Of a stretch of DNA of 64,000 nucleotides, positions 1 through 8,967 are shown piece by piece. Numbering within the stretch: position 1 is the stretch's first letter; the number at the start of each line of letters is the position of its first letter. This DNA is from Streptomyces sp. NBRC 110028 (GTDB lineage Bacteria; Actinomycetota; Actinomycetes; Streptomycetales; Streptomycetaceae). The position numbers were made by a program, and so were the translations under genes. The notes below the pieces were generated by a model. The model was not told where the DNA came from, made no database searches, and saw nothing but the letters and a program-made list of their open reading frames with translations. The DNA lies in the NCBI RefSeq assembly GCF_001417735.1, contig NZ_BBUZ01000026.1, positions 62,001 to 126,000 of the forward strand. The letters are read 5' to 3'.

Positions 1-290
1 CGGGAGCCGTCGCGGCTCAGCAGCGCCACCCGGCCGCGGAACCGGTCGGGCGGATTCAGGGTGCGCAGGGTTTCGGCCACCGACCGCGGATTCGCCTCGC
101 CGGCGAGCAGACCGGCCGTCGACCTGCCCACGATCTCCTCGGGCCGGTATCCGAGAAGCCTTTCGGCCCCCTCGTTCCACTGGGTGACGATGCCGTGCTC
201 GTCGACAGTGGCCCTGGCTGTGGACGCCTCGTCGATGAGGTCGTCCGACCGGACGGGCTGCTCGTGCGGCGGCGGGTCCGGTCGCGTCAT
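1..290 (-). CDS. PAS-domain protein, partial (C-terminus outside window)
   Basis: Only the first 96 codons are present; the gene runs off the left edge. After a short polar N-terminus it has a PAS fold with the usual landmarks: a 'GIVTQWNEGAERLLGY' strand/helix, then 'PEEIVG' and an arginine/serine stretch before 'LLSRDGS'. PAS domains bind small ligands or mediate signalling. In Streptomyces this N-terminus most often belongs to PAS-GAF-SpoIIE phosphatases or sensor kinases, but the output domain is not visible. ATG at 290 is chosen because an AGGTGAG-like ribosome site lies just upstream. It is transcribed away from the molybdenum enzyme gene. Confidence 0.75.
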   Translation of the reverse strand, partial: MTRPDPPPHEQPVRSDDLIDEASTARATVDEHGIVTQWNEGAERLLGYRPEEIVGRSTAGLLAGEANPRSVAETLRTLNPPDRFRGRVALLSRDGS

Positions 291-604
291 GTGGTCATCT
301 CACCTTGCCCTCGGACTTCCGCCACGAGCAGATGCGGCCTCCACCGCCGCGACCCTGGCGGGGAGTGAACCCATTTGGTCGCGCATTCAAGTATGCCATC
401 GGTGGCCGAATATCGGCATACGCGGAGCGGGATCGACGATAACGCTCCGCAGCCGTCCGCCACCGCAGCCGTCCGCCCCTTTGATGGGCCGACCGGCTGA
501 CGCCGACCGGCCGGGGCGCGGCCCAGGATCGACCGAGGGGGAGTGAGCGGGGCGAAGAGAGGAACTGGAGGGAGGGAGAGAACGGACGAAAGGCGAGACA
601 CCGC
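291..604. promoter_or_regulatory. Divergent intergenic region with two stem-forming inverted repeats
   Basis: This 314-base gene-free stretch separates the divergent PAS and molybdopterin genes and should hold both promoters. It has two inverted repeats back to back: GTATGCC/GGCATAC (391-397 and 415-421) and GCGGAGCG/CGCTCCGC (422-429 and 443-450). A short direct repeat, CGCAGCCGTCCGCC, follows. They could be operators or RNA hairpins; no regulator gene is next to them, so function is unknown. Confidence 0.35.
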
Positions 605-2971
605 ATGAGCAGGGCAGCGAGCAACGGAGCCGACGACACGGCCCACCACGGCGACGGAACGGGACCGCGCCCGGGCGCCACCTCCCACGGACACCCCCAC
701 AGCTCGCACTGGGGCGCCTTCGAGGCCGCCCTGCGCCCGGACGGCGGCCTCGACGTCACCCCCGACCCCCGCGACCCCCACCCCGCCGCGCTGCTGCGCA
801 ACGTGCCCGCCGCGCTGGGCCCCCGCGACCGGGTGCTCACCCCCTACGTACGCCGCGGCTGGCTGGAACACGGACCCGGCGCCGACCCGGCCCGCGGCAC
901 CGACGGCCATGTGCCCGTCCCCTGGGACGAGGCGATCCCGCTGCTGGCCCGCGAATTCGACCGGGTCCGCACCACCCACGGAAACCGGGCCATCTTCGGC
1001 GGGTCGTACGGCTGGGGCAGCGCGGGCCGCTTCCACCACGCGCAGAGCCAGATCCACCGGTTCCTCAACTGCCTCGGCGGCTACACCCGCTCCGTCAACT
1101 CCTACAGCCTCGGCGCCGCCCACCCCCTGCTGCGCCATGTGGTGGGCGACGACGCCCCGATCAGCAAGCCCACTCCGCTGTCCGTGCTGGCCGAACACAC
1201 CGGCCTCTTCCTCTGCTTCGGCGGGATGCCGGCCAAGAACACACAGGTCAACGCGGGCGGCATCAGCCGCCACCGGGCCGCGGGGCTGCTGCGCGCGGCC
1301 CGCGACCGGGGCGCCCGCTTCGTCCTGGTGAGTCCCTTGCGCGACGACCTCGCCGCCGAACTGGACGCCGAGTGGCTGGCCCCCGTCCCCGGCACCGACA
1401 CCGCGCTGATGCTGGCGCTGTGCCATGTGCTGATCGAGGAGGGCCGGTACGACGCGGACTTCTGCCGCCGCCACTGCGAGGGCTTCGGCACCTTCGCCGG
1501 TCACGTCCTCGGCCGGGACGGCTCCGCCGCCAAGACCCCGCACTGGGCCGAGGAGATCTGCGGCATTCCCGCCGCCCGGACCGCCGCCCTCGCACGCGAG
1601 CTGACCGAACACCGCACCATGATCTCCCTCAGCTGGTCGCTCCAGCGCGCCCACCGCGGCGAGCAGCCGCTGTGGGCGGGCATCGCGCTGGCCTGCCTGA
1701 TCGGCCAGATCGGGCTGCCCGGCGGCGGTTTCGGCCACGGCTACGGCGCCACCGGCGGCACCGGCGCCGGGACGCTCCCGTACAAGCTGCCCACCCTGGA
1801 CCAGGGCACCAACCCGGTCCCCGACTTCATCCCCGTCGCCCGGATCGCCGATCTGCTGCTGCACCCGGGCGAGGAGTTCGAGTACGACGGCGGGCGCCAC
1901 ACCTATCCCGACATCCGGCTCGTCCACTGGGCCGGCGGCAACCCCTTCCACCACCACCAGGACCTCGGCCGCCTGCGCCGGGCCTTCGCCCGCCCCGACA
2001 CGGTCGTGGTCCACGAGCCGCACTGGACGGCCACCGCCCGCCACGCCGACTTCGTGCTGCCCGCCACCACCACCCTGGAGCGCGACGACATCGGCGGCGC
2101 CAAACAGGACACCGCGCTCATCGCCATGCACCGCGTCGCCGACCCGGTGGGCGAGGCCCGCGACGACTACCGGATCCTCGGCGACCTGGCCACCGAACTC
2201 GGCATCGGCCACGCCTTCACCCAGGGCCGCGACGCGCGTGACTGGCTGGAACACCTCTACGAGAGCTGGCGCCGGGGCCTGCCGCCGGAGTACGCGCCAG
2301 AGGAGGACTTCAAGACCTTCTGGAGCGCGGGCCGCGTCCGGCTGCGCGCCCTGCGCGAGGAGCGCACCCTGTACGCGGCGTTCCGCGCCGACCCCGACGG
2401 CGCGGCGCTGCCCACGCCGAGCGGCCGCATCGAGCTGTACTCGGCCACCATCGCCTCCTACGGCTACGACGACTGCCCCGGCCACCCCGCGTGGCTGCCG
2501 CCGGAGCCAGGGGACGCCGATGGCGCCGACGACCCGGTCGCGTACCCCCTGTACCTGATCGCCAACAACCCGCCCACCCGGCTGCACAGCCAGCTCGACC
2601 AGGGCGAACTCAGCGCCTCCTCCAAGGTCCGCGGCCGCGAACCGGCCCGGATGCACCCCGTTGACGCCGCCGCGCGCGGCGTACGCGACGGCGACGTGGT
2701 GCGGATCCGCAGCACCGTGGGCAGCTGCCTGGCGGGCGCCGTGCTCAGCGACGCGGTGCGGCCCGGCGTGGTCCAGCTCTCCACCGGAGCCTGGTTCGAC
2801 CCCTCGGCCCCCGAGGTGGCCACCTGCGTCCACGGCAACCCCAACGCGCTGACCCGCGACATCGGCACCTCCCGGCTCGCCCAGGGCTGCACCGGCCAGC
2901 TCGGCCGGGTCGAGGTCGAACGCCACGACGGGCCGCTGCCCGCCGTCCGTGTCCACGACCTGTCCCATTGA
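605..2971 (+). CDS. Molybdopterin-dependent oxidoreductase, BisC/DMSO reductase type
   Basis: A 788-residue member of the DMSO reductase family that binds bis-MGD molybdenum cofactor. There is no N-terminal Cys cluster, so it lacks the [4Fe-4S] centre, as in biotin sulfoxide, TMAO and DMSO reductases. The stretch 'GSYGWGSAGRFHHAQ' (about residue 133) and 'NSYSLGAA' (about 165) match that subgroup; Ser168 aligns with the serine that ligates molybdenum. A C-terminal molydopterin-dinucleotide-binding domain follows ('LIANNPPTRLHSQLDQG' then 'ARMHPVDAAARGV'). No Tat signal is seen, so it is probably cytoplasmic. The substrate cannot be told from sequence; an S- or N-oxide is a family-based guess. 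No partner subunit is adjacent. Confidence 0.88.
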   Translation: MSRAASNGADDTAHHGDGTGPRPGATSHGHPHSSHWGAFEAALRPDGGLDVTPDPRDPHPAALLRNVPAALGPRDRVLTPYVRRGWLEHGPGADPARGTDGHVPVPWDEAIPLLAREFDRVRTTHGNRAIFGGSYGWGSAGRFHHAQSQIHRFLNCLGGYTRSVNSYSLGAAHPLLRHVVGDDAPISKPTPLSVLAEHTGLFLCFGGMPAKNTQVNAGGISRHRAAGLLRAARDRGARFVLVSPLRDDLAAELDAEWLAPVPGTDTALMLALCHVLIEEGRYDADFCRRHCEGFGTFAGHVLGRDGSAAKTPHWAEEICGIPAARTAALARELTEHRTMISLSWSLQRAHRGEQPLWAGIALACLIGQIGLPGGGFGHGYGATGGTGAGTLPYKLPTLDQGTNPVPDFIPVARIADLLLHPGEEFEYDGGRHTYPDIRLVHWAGGNPFHHHQDLGRLRRAFARPDTVVVHEPHWTATARHADFVLPATTTLERDDIGGAKQDTALIAMHRVADPVGEARDDYRILGDLATELGIGHAFTQGRDARDWLEHLYESWRRGLPPEYAPEEDFKTFWSAGRVRLRALREERTLYAAFRADPDGAALPTPSGRIELYSATIASYGYDDCPGHPAWLPPEPGDADGADDPVAYPLYLIANNPPTRLHSQLDQGELSASSKVRGREPARMHPVDAAARGVRDGDVVRIRSTVGSCLAGAVLSDAVRPGVVQLSTGAWFDPSAPEVATCVHGNPNALTRDIGTSRLAQGCTGQLGRVEVERHDGPLPAVRVHDLSH

Positions 2972-3094
2972 GCGGGCATCGGGCGGAACGCGGGAGGGCA
3001 CGTCGGAGCACGGGGGGCCGAAGTTCCCGGAGGGCGTCGAGCCGGCCACCGTCCTGTCCCGGCACCTGGACGCCGGTGACCGCGACCGGGAGAA
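2972..3094 (+). pseudogene. Possible short coding remnant before the MFS gene
   Basis: Between the molybdenum enzyme and the convergent MFS gene an open frame without a good start reads '...FPEGVEPATVLSRHLDAG...' and stops at a TAA at about 3096. The composition looks protein-like and could be the tail of a deleted gene. I cannot name a family. It may equally be chance in this GC-rich DNA. Confidence 0.15.
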
Positions 3095-3122
3095 ATAATG
3101 TGCCAAGCGGCGCGATCGCTCC

Positions 3123-4439
3123 TCAGCCCGCCGCGTCGACGACCAGGCCCGTGCCGTCCGGCGCCGGTTCCGGCTCGTACGCATGTGGCAGATCGCGCCG
3201 CCGCCGCATCGGTCCCAGCGCCAGGATCAGCCAGCAGGACGCCACCAGCCCGGTCATGATCCACATGGTGGGACGGAGTCCGAGCGTGTCGCCGAGGAGC
3301 CCGCCGAGCAGCGAACCGAGCGGGATGGTGCTGTGGTTGAGCATCATCGTCGTCGCGACCACCCGGCCCAGCAGCTCGGGCGGGCAGTAGCGCTGCCGGA
3401 AGCTGCCCAGCACCACGCCGCACACCGCGACGCCCGTCCCCACCATGAACCAGCCGACCGCGAAGAGCAGCAGCCCGGCGCCGGGCGCGGCCAGCGGCAT
3501 CAGCAGGGCGAACGGGCTGGTGACCGCCTGGAGGACGAGCATGCCGCGGGCGGATCCCAAGCGGCGGCCGATGGCGGTGGCGAGCAGGGCGCCGAGGATG
3601 CCGCCGAGGCTGCCGGACATGATCAGGACACCGACCGTCGCCTCGGACACCCCCACCGTGCGCACGAGGAACACGATCTGCACCGCCTGATATCCCATCA
3701 GCGCCATGTTGAGCACGGCCCCGTAGGTGACCATCGGCCGCAGATACGGGTCATGGCGGACGAAGCGCAGCCCCTCGCCGATCCGGCGGCGCAGCGTGGC
3801 CGCCTCGTCGGGGGCCGGCGGGGCCGGTTCCCGGACCCGGATCATCCGCAGGCACACCGCCGAGACCATGAAGGTCAGGGCGTCGATCAGCAGTCCGGTG
3901 ACGGAGCCGAAGGCCTGGGCGATCAGCCCGGCGGTGCCGCTGCCGACCATGCGCGTACCGGCCTCGCTGCTCTGGAGTTTGGCGTTTCCCTCCAGCAGAT
4001 CGCGCTCGTCCAGCACCGCGGGCATGTACGCGTGGGACGCGGTCTTGAAGAACACCGCCGACACCCCGCACATCACCGCCACCGCGAGCAGCTGGGGCAG
4101 CGTCAGCACATCGCACCAGGCCGCCACCGGGACACTCACATACAGCGCCGCCGACACCAGATCGCAGGCGATCAGCAGCGGCCGCCGCCGGACCCGGTCC
4201 ACCCAGGCCCCCGCCGGGAGCCCGATCACCAGCCACGGCAGCCATACCGCGGCGGTGAGCAGGCCGACGGCGAACGGGCCGGCCCGCAGCTCCACCACCG
4301 CGACCAGGGGCAGCGCCACCGTGGTGATGCCGGCGCCCAGCCCGCTGGTGGTCTCGCCCAGCCAGAGCAGCCGGAAGTCCCGTTGCCTCAGCACCCCGGG
4401 GCGCCGTCCCGTCCCCGGGGAATCGCTCGTGGTCTCCAT
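3123..4439 (-). CDS. MFS transporter (EntS/MFS_3-like exporter)
   Basis: A 438-residue, roughly 12-helix integral membrane protein of the major facilitator superfamily. The N-terminal 'RDFRLLWLGETTSGLG' and the cytoplasmic loop 'GAWVDRVRRRPLL' between helices 2 and 3 are typical of the MFS_3/enterobactin-exporter-like group, which Streptomyces uses mainly for drug or metabolite efflux. The loop 'DERDLLEGNAKLQSSEAGTRM' before the middle helices is also characteristic. It lies 36 bases downstream of a CPBP protease gene on the same strand and may be co-transcribed with it. The substrate is unknown. Confidence 0.85.
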   Translation of the reverse strand: METTSDSPGTGRRPGVLRQRDFRLLWLGETTSGLGAGITTVALPLVAVVELRAGPFAVGLLTAAVWLPWLVIGLPAGAWVDRVRRRPLLIACDLVSAALYVSVPVAAWCDVLTLPQLLAVAVMCGVSAVFFKTASHAYMPAVLDERDLLEGNAKLQSSEAGTRMVGSGTAGLIAQAFGSVTGLLIDALTFMVSAVCLRMIRVREPAPPAPDEAATLRRRIGEGLRFVRHDPYLRPMVTYGAVLNMALMGYQAVQIVFLVRTVGVSEATVGVLIMSGSLGGILGALLATAIGRRLGSARGMLVLQAVTSPFALLMPLAAPGAGLLLFAVGWFMVGTGVAVCGVVLGSFRQRYCPPELLGRVVATTMMLNHSTIPLGSLLGGLLGDTLGLRPTMWIMTGLVASCWLILALGPMRRRRDLPHAYEPEPAPDGTGLVVDAAG

Positions 4440-4475
4440 GCCCTCTTGATACGGGTCCGGGCAGGGTCCGTCACC

Positions 4476-5381
4476 TCATTTGATCGAGGCGGTACGGGCC
4501 CAACTGCCGTGCCCTGCCCGCCGGAAGAGCGCGAACCCGGCGGTGGCCACCAGGAGATACGCGGGCACCAGCAGCACCGCGTCCGGTGTCGTCGCCTCCA
4601 CGGGCCAGCCCGTGTGGCGCCCGTCGCCGTCCAGCGCGATCCGGTTGACGGTCAGAAACGTCAGATGGGTGCCGATGGCGGCCCACAGGGGTGCCTGCCG
4701 CACCGCTGTCCTCGCCGCGACCAGCGTCAGCCCGAAGACGGTCAGCAGGATCAGGTAGTCCACCGGGTGCTGCCCGTCCGGTGCCCAGCCGACCGGCCCC
4801 GGCTCGCCGCCGAGGAGCCGTACGGTCCCGGCCTCCGCCACCGTGGAGGCGCCGGGCACCAGCAGGAAGACACCCGTTGTGCCGAGCGCCGCCACCGCAC
4901 CGCCGAACCGCTGCCGCAGCGAGGACCAGGTGTGGCCGCGCAGCGTCGTCTCCTCCGGCAGCGCCTCCAGCAGCAGCGCCACCACCGCGTTGGAGACGAG
5001 GAAGCGGGCGAGGCCGAGGGGGCCGGCCGCGGACCAGCGCAGCATGCCCGCCGCCGTCCCCGCCCCCAGCACCAGGGCGGCCGCCCCGGCCGTCACCCCC
5101 GCCCCGGTCAGGAATGCCCGCGCGCTCGCCCGCGCCCCGCCGAACCCCAGCGACGTCAGGGGCTGCCCCGCCCGCCGCGTCAGCAGCCACACCACGGGTA
5201 CGGCCACACCGCTCACCAGCGCGGCCGGTACCAGCCGCCCCGCGAAACCGCCCACCTGGGCCGTCGCGCCCACCCCGGTTCCCACTCCCAGGGCCACGGC
5301 CATCACCAGCCCGCCGAGGAGCGCCCGGCCGAGGGCGCGGGCGGCCGAGGGGACGGGCGGGGCGGGGTGGAGCCGGGGCAT
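4476..5381 (-). CDS. CPBP-family intramembrane metalloprotease
   Basis: A 301-residue protein with about eight hydrophobic segments. The CPBP (CAAX protease/bacteriocin-processing, ABI) glutamate motif is seen as 'LPEETTLRGHTWSSL' around residue 170, where EExxxR is the metal/catalytic motif; later His motifs are less clear. Family members cleave membrane substrates or serve in bacteriocin immunity. Here the context (an MFS exporter 36 bases downstream) hints at export or self-protection but does not prove it. Start ATG at 5381. Confidence 0.75.
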   Translation of the reverse strand: MPRLHPAPPVPSAARALGRALLGGLVMAVALGVGTGVGATAQVGGFAGRLVPAALVSGVAVPVVWLLTRRAGQPLTSLGFGGARASARAFLTGAGVTAGAAALVLGAGTAAGMLRWSAAGPLGLARFLVSNAVVALLLEALPEETTLRGHTWSSLRQRFGGAVAALGTTGVFLLVPGASTVAEAGTVRLLGGEPGPVGWAPDGQHPVDYLILLTVFGLTLVAARTAVRQAPLWAAIGTHLTFLTVNRIALDGDGRHTGWPVEATTPDAVLLVPAYLLVATAGFALFRRAGHGSWARTASIK

Positions 5382-5394
5382 ACGGGGATCCTCA

Positions 5395-5527
5395 AGCGCT
5401 GCGTCGGGCCGTGGACGATGTCCCCGCCATCCTCATGTCCCACGGCGCCCCGTACCTCGTGATCGATGATGAAAGGCCGGTACATCCTTCGATGTATAAA
5501 GCGGCCGCGCACGCACCCCTTTTGTGA
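5395..5527 (+). pseudogene. N-terminal scrap of a LigB/DODA-type extradiol dioxygenase
   Basis: An open frame ending at 5527 reads 'VPAILMSHGAPYLVIDDE...'. The pattern P-A-x-x-x-SHGAP-x-x-x-x-DD is the N-terminal signature of class III extradiol dioxygenases of the 4,5-DOPA dioxygenase type, whose His ligates the metal. The match stops after about 35 residues, no body follows, and the upstream frame runs into the antisense of the CPBP gene. I read it as a degraded remnant in an otherwise gene-free region. Confidence 0.35.
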
Positions 5528-5813
5528 GGCGCCGATCCCCCGGGCGGACGACCCCGCGTTGTTACGTCTGTATGAAGCCGAGGGGGGCGATGCGTGACGT
5601 CTGTCGATGGCCGGGGTCTGGTGGGGCACCTAGATTCCACTGAACCGCAACCCGCCCCACACCCGCCTTCACCGGGCTTCGGTCCTGCTCGGGGCCCCTT
5701 TTCGTGTCACCGATCGGGGACACGGCTCACCACCGGTGACGCCTTCCGCGCGCCCCCACAGGGGTGCGTCCGCGCGCGCCGGCTCCCGCCGTCATGAAAG
5801 ACGAGGAACGATC
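5528..5813 (+). promoter_or_regulatory. Gene-free leader region before the permease gene
   Basis: No coding sequence is supported here. The stretch lies between the dioxygenase scrap and the permease start and must contain the permease promoter. I cannot assign -35/-10 boxes with confidence. A GAGGA ribosome site sits at about 5803-5807. Confidence 0.3.
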
Positions 5814-7295
5814 ATGAGCGCCCAGAAGCCGATCACCACGGACGCCCGCGCCCCCGGGGGCGCTAAGTCGCCACCGGGCGAGGCCCCGCCCGGCGCCACC
5901 GGATCCGGCTCCGGTGGGGGCGAGGGCCTGCAGGCCGGGCTGAAGAACCGCCATCTGTCGATGATCGCCATCGGCGGGGTCATCGGGGCCGGGCTGTTCG
6001 TCGGCTCCGGCGCGGGAATCGCCGCGGCGGGGCCCGCCATTCTGCTCTCGTACGCGCTGGTGGGCGCGCTGGTCGTGTTGGTGATGCGGATGCTCGGCGA
6101 GATGGCCGCCGCCGATCCGGTCTCCGGCTCGTTCTCGTCGTACGCGGACCGGGCGCTCGGCCGCTGGGCGGGGTTCACGATCGGCTGGCTGTACTGGTTC
6201 TTCTGGGTCGTGGTGCTGGCGGTGGAGGCCACCGCGGGGGCGGCCATCCTCACCGGGTGGGTGCCCGCGGTGCCGCAGTGGGCGTGGGCGCTCATCGTGA
6301 TGGTGGTGCTGACGGCGACCAATCTGTTCTCGGTGGGCTCCTACGGGGAGTTCGAGTTCTGGTTCGCGGGCATCAAGGTGGTCGCGATCGCCGTGTTCAT
6401 CGTGGTCGGCGGGCTGGCGGTGTTCGGTCTGCTGCCGGGCGGCTCCGGCGGCGCGGTCGGCACCGCGAATCTGACCGGGCACGGCGGCTTCCTGCCGAAC
6501 GGCCCCGGTGCGGTGCTCACCGGGGTGCTGATGGTCGTGTTCTCCTTCATGGGCAGTGAGATCGTCACCCTCGCCGCGGCGGAGTCCGCCGATCCGCGCA
6601 AGGCGGTCGCCCGCGCCACCAACAGCGTGATCTGGCGGATCGCGGTCTTCTACCTCGGTTCGATCGCCATCGTGGTGACCCTGCTGCCGTGGAATTCCCC
6701 TGAGGTGAAGAAGAGCCCGTATGTGGCCGTGCTGGACCACATCGGCATCGCCCACGCCGGTCAGCTGATGGACGTGATCGTGCTGACCGCCGTGCTCTCC
6801 TGTCTCAACTCCGGTCTGTACACGGCCTCCCGGATGGCGTTCTCGCTCGGCGGGCGCGGGGACGCGCCGAAGAGCTTCAGCCGCACCACCGGGCGCGGTG
6901 TACCGGCCACGGCGATCCTCGCCTCGGTCGTCTTCGGATTCGTCGCGGTGTTCTTCAACTACGCCTACCCCGACACCGTGTTCCAGTTCCTGCTGAACTC
7001 CTCGGGCGCGGTGGCGCTCTTCGTCTGGCTGGTGATCTGTTTCTCCCAGCTGCGGATGCGCCGGGCCCTGGAGCGTGAGTCCCCGGAGCGGCTGACGGTG
7101 AAGATGTGGGCGTACCCGTATCTGACCTGGGTCACCATCGGCATGATCGTTTTCGTGGTGGGCTACATGTTCACCGATCCGGACGGCCGTCAGCAGATGG
7201 TTCTGTCGCTGTTCGCCGCGGCCCTCGTGCTCGGTGTCGCCCTGGTGCGCGAGGTGCGGCGCAAGCGGACCGGAAGGGATCTGGCGCGGCGGTAA
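5814..7295 (+). CDS. Amino acid permease, APC superfamily (GabP/AnsP-like)
   Basis: A 493-residue transporter with about 12 membrane segments. The first helix region 'LKNRHLSMIAIGGVIGAGLFVGSG' is the classic amino acid transporter (AAT) signature, with the 'GGVIGAGLFVGSG' unwound substrate site, followed by 'LLSYALVGALVVLVMRMLGEMA'. 'FSFMGSEIVTLAAAESADPRKAVARA' is also conserved in GABA/aromatic/asparagine permeases. The first 40 residues are a poorly conserved cytoplasmic tail rich in Pro, Gly and Ser. ATG 5814 is preferred over an upstream in-frame ATG because of the GAGGA site just before it. Exact substrate unknown; GABA or a similar amino acid is plausible. Confidence 0.88.
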   Translation: MSAQKPITTDARAPGGAKSPPGEAPPGATGSGSGGGEGLQAGLKNRHLSMIAIGGVIGAGLFVGSGAGIAAAGPAILLSYALVGALVVLVMRMLGEMAAADPVSGSFSSYADRALGRWAGFTIGWLYWFFWVVVLAVEATAGAAILTGWVPAVPQWAWALIVMVVLTATNLFSVGSYGEFEFWFAGIKVVAIAVFIVVGGLAVFGLLPGGSGGAVGTANLTGHGGFLPNGPGAVLTGVLMVVFSFMGSEIVTLAAAESADPRKAVARATNSVIWRIAVFYLGSIAIVVTLLPWNSPEVKKSPYVAVLDHIGIAHAGQLMDVIVLTAVLSCLNSGLYTASRMAFSLGGRGDAPKSFSRTTGRGVPATAILASVVFGFVAVFFNYAYPDTVFQFLLNSSGAVALFVWLVICFSQLRMRRALERESPERLTVKMWAYPYLTWVTIGMIVFVVGYMFTDPDGRQQMVLSLFAAALVLGVALVREVRRKRTGRDLARR

Positions 7296-7308
7296 AAGAC
7301 CATGTGCG

Positions 7309-7347
7309 CGCATCATGGGCGGAGTAGCTCATTCCGCCCATGATGCG
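7309..7347 (+). promoter_or_regulatory. Perfect 15-bp inverted repeat ending 3 nt before the cholesterol oxidase start
   Basis: CGCATCATGGGCGGA (7309-7323) and TCCGCCCATGATGCG (7333-7347) are exact complements around a 9-nt loop. The repeat begins 13 nt after the permease stop and ends 3 nt before the ATG at 7351, where a Shine-Dalgarno site would be expected. It may be an operator, a terminator for the permease, or an RNA structure that controls translation; no U-tract follows. Confidence 0.7.
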
Positions 7348-7350
7348 GCC

Positions 7351-8967
7351 ATGGAAGTAAAACTGACGCGTCGTCACTTTCTGGGGCTGGCGGCCTTGCG
7401 GACGGCCGCCGCCCTCGGAGTCACCCGAATCGGCCTCACCCCGGCGGCCGCCGCCGAGAGCGCCGACTACGCCCCCGCCCTCGTCATCGGATCCGGCTAC
7501 GGCGCGGCGGTCGCCGCGCTGCGGCTGGGTGAGGCGGGCATCCGCACCCTCGTCATCGAGATGGGCCGGCTTTGGGAGGCGCCCGGCCCCGACGGGACGG
7601 TGTTCTGCTCGATGACCGCCCCCGACCAGCGCTCCATGTGGTTCAAGCGCAGGACCGAGGCGCCACTGTCCACGTTCCTGTGGCTGGACGTCATCAACAA
7701 GGACATCACCCCCTACCCCGGTGTCCTGGACCGGATCCGGCACCCGAACATGTCCGTCTACGTCGGCCGCGGGGTCGGCGGCGGATCGCTGGTCAACGGC
7801 GGTATCGCGGTCACCCCGCCCCGCGCGTACTTCCAGGAGATCCTGCCGGGCGTCGACGCGGACGCCATGTACGGCACGTACTTCCCGCGCGCCAACCGCA
7901 TGCTCGGCACCTCCCCCGTCCCCACCGACTGGTTCGAGACCACCGAGTGGTACCAGTACACCCGGGTGGCCCGGGCCCAGGCGGCCGCGGCGGGGCTGAG
8001 GACCGTCTTCGTGCCCAGCGTCTACGACTTCGACCACATGCGGCGCGAGGCCGCCGGGACCGCCGCCAGGTCCGCGCTCGCCCAGGAGGTCATCTACGGC
8101 AACAATCACGGCAAACGCAGCCTCGACAAGACCTATCTCGCGGCCGCCCTCGGCACCGGGAACGTCACCATCGACACGCTCAGCCGCGCCCGGGCGGTGC
8201 GGCGGGCCGCCGACGGCACATACGTCGTCACCGTCGACCGCCTCGACACCACCGGCGCGGTCACCGCGACGGACGAGATCGGCTGCCGCTCCCTCTTCCT
8301 CGGCGCGGGCAGCCTCGGGACGACCGAACTCCTGCTGCGCGCCCGCGAGACCGGCGCGCTGCCGGGGCTGAACGCGGAGGTCGGCCGGGGCTGGGGCGGC
8401 AACGGCAACGTCATGCTGGGCCGCGCCAACCACATCTGGAACCCCACCGGGGCCCATCAGTCCACGATCCCGGTGATGGCCGTCGACGACTGGTCCAACG
8501 CCGCCAACCCGGTGTTCGCCGAGATCGCCCCGCTGCCGGCCGGCACCGAGACCTGGGCCAGCCTCTACCTGGCGATCACCAAGAACCCCGAGCGCGGCAC
8601 CTTCACCTACGACGCCGCCAAGGACGCCGCCGTCCTGAACTGGACCGCCGGCCAGAGCGCCCCGGGCATCGCCGCCGCGAAGTCCCTCTTCGACCGGGTC
8701 AACGCGGCCAACGCCACCATCTACCGCTACGACCTCTTCGGCGACACCCGCGCCTTCGCCGCCGACTTCTGCTACCACCCGCTGGGCGGCTGCGTGCTGG
8801 GCCGCGCCACGGACGCGTACGGCCGGGTCGCCGGCTACCAGCGGCTCTATGTGACCGACGGATCCCTCATCCCGGGCTCCCTCGGCGTCAACCCCTTCGT
8901 GACGATCACGGCCCTGGCGGAGCGCACCATGGCCCGCGTCATCGCCGAGGACAACGTGGGCCGCTAG
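7351..8967 (+). CDS. choA: Secreted FAD-dependent cholesterol oxidase (GMC family)
   Basis: A 538-residue protein matching Streptomyces cholesterol oxidase (EC 1.1.3.6), which oxidises cholesterol with O2 and isomerises the product to cholest-4-en-3-one. A Tat signal is visible ('TRRHFLGLAALRTAAALG', cleavage after the alanine run near residue 35). The FAD-binding 'VIGSGYGAAVAAL' starts at about residue 45. The three catalytic residues known from the family are present: Glu391 ('NPVFAEIAP'), His476 ('YHPLGG') and Asn514 ('GVNPFVTI'), all with the same offset (29-30) to the mature enzyme numbering. Start ATG 7351 is chosen to give the Tat signal; no clear ribosome site precedes it, only the hairpin. 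The P450 gene choP is not adjacent. Confidence 0.93.
   Translation: MEVKLTRRHFLGLAALRTAAALGVTRIGLTPAAAAESADYAPALVIGSGYGAAVAALRLGEAGIRTLVIEMGRLWEAPGPDGTVFCSMTAPDQRSMWFKRRTEAPLSTFLWLDVINKDITPYPGVLDRIRHPNMSVYVGRGVGGGSLVNGGIAVTPPRAYFQEILPGVDADAMYGTYFPRANRMLGTSPVPTDWFETTEWYQYTRVARAQAAAAGLRTVFVPSVYDFDHMRREAAGTAARSALAQEVIYGNNHGKRSLDKTYLAAALGTGNVTIDTLSRARAVRRAADGTYVVTVDRLDTTGAVTATDEIGCRSLFLGAGSLGTTELLLRARETGALPGLNAEVGRGWGGNGNVMLGRANHIWNPTGAHQSTIPVMAVDDWSNAANPVFAEIAPLPAGTETWASLYLAITKNPERGTFTYDAAKDAAVLNWTAGQSAPGIAAAKSLFDRVNAANATIYRYDLFGDTRAFAADFCYHPLGGCVLGRATDAYGRVAGYQRLYVTDGSLIPGSLGVNPFVTITALAERTMARVIAEDNVGR

Noticed and set aside
287..3184. 965-codon open frame on the minus strand opposite the molybdenum enzyme gene
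   Set aside because: Low-complexity Gly/Val/Ala/Arg sequence typical of antisense frames in GC-rich DNA; the plus-strand gene has full family motifs.
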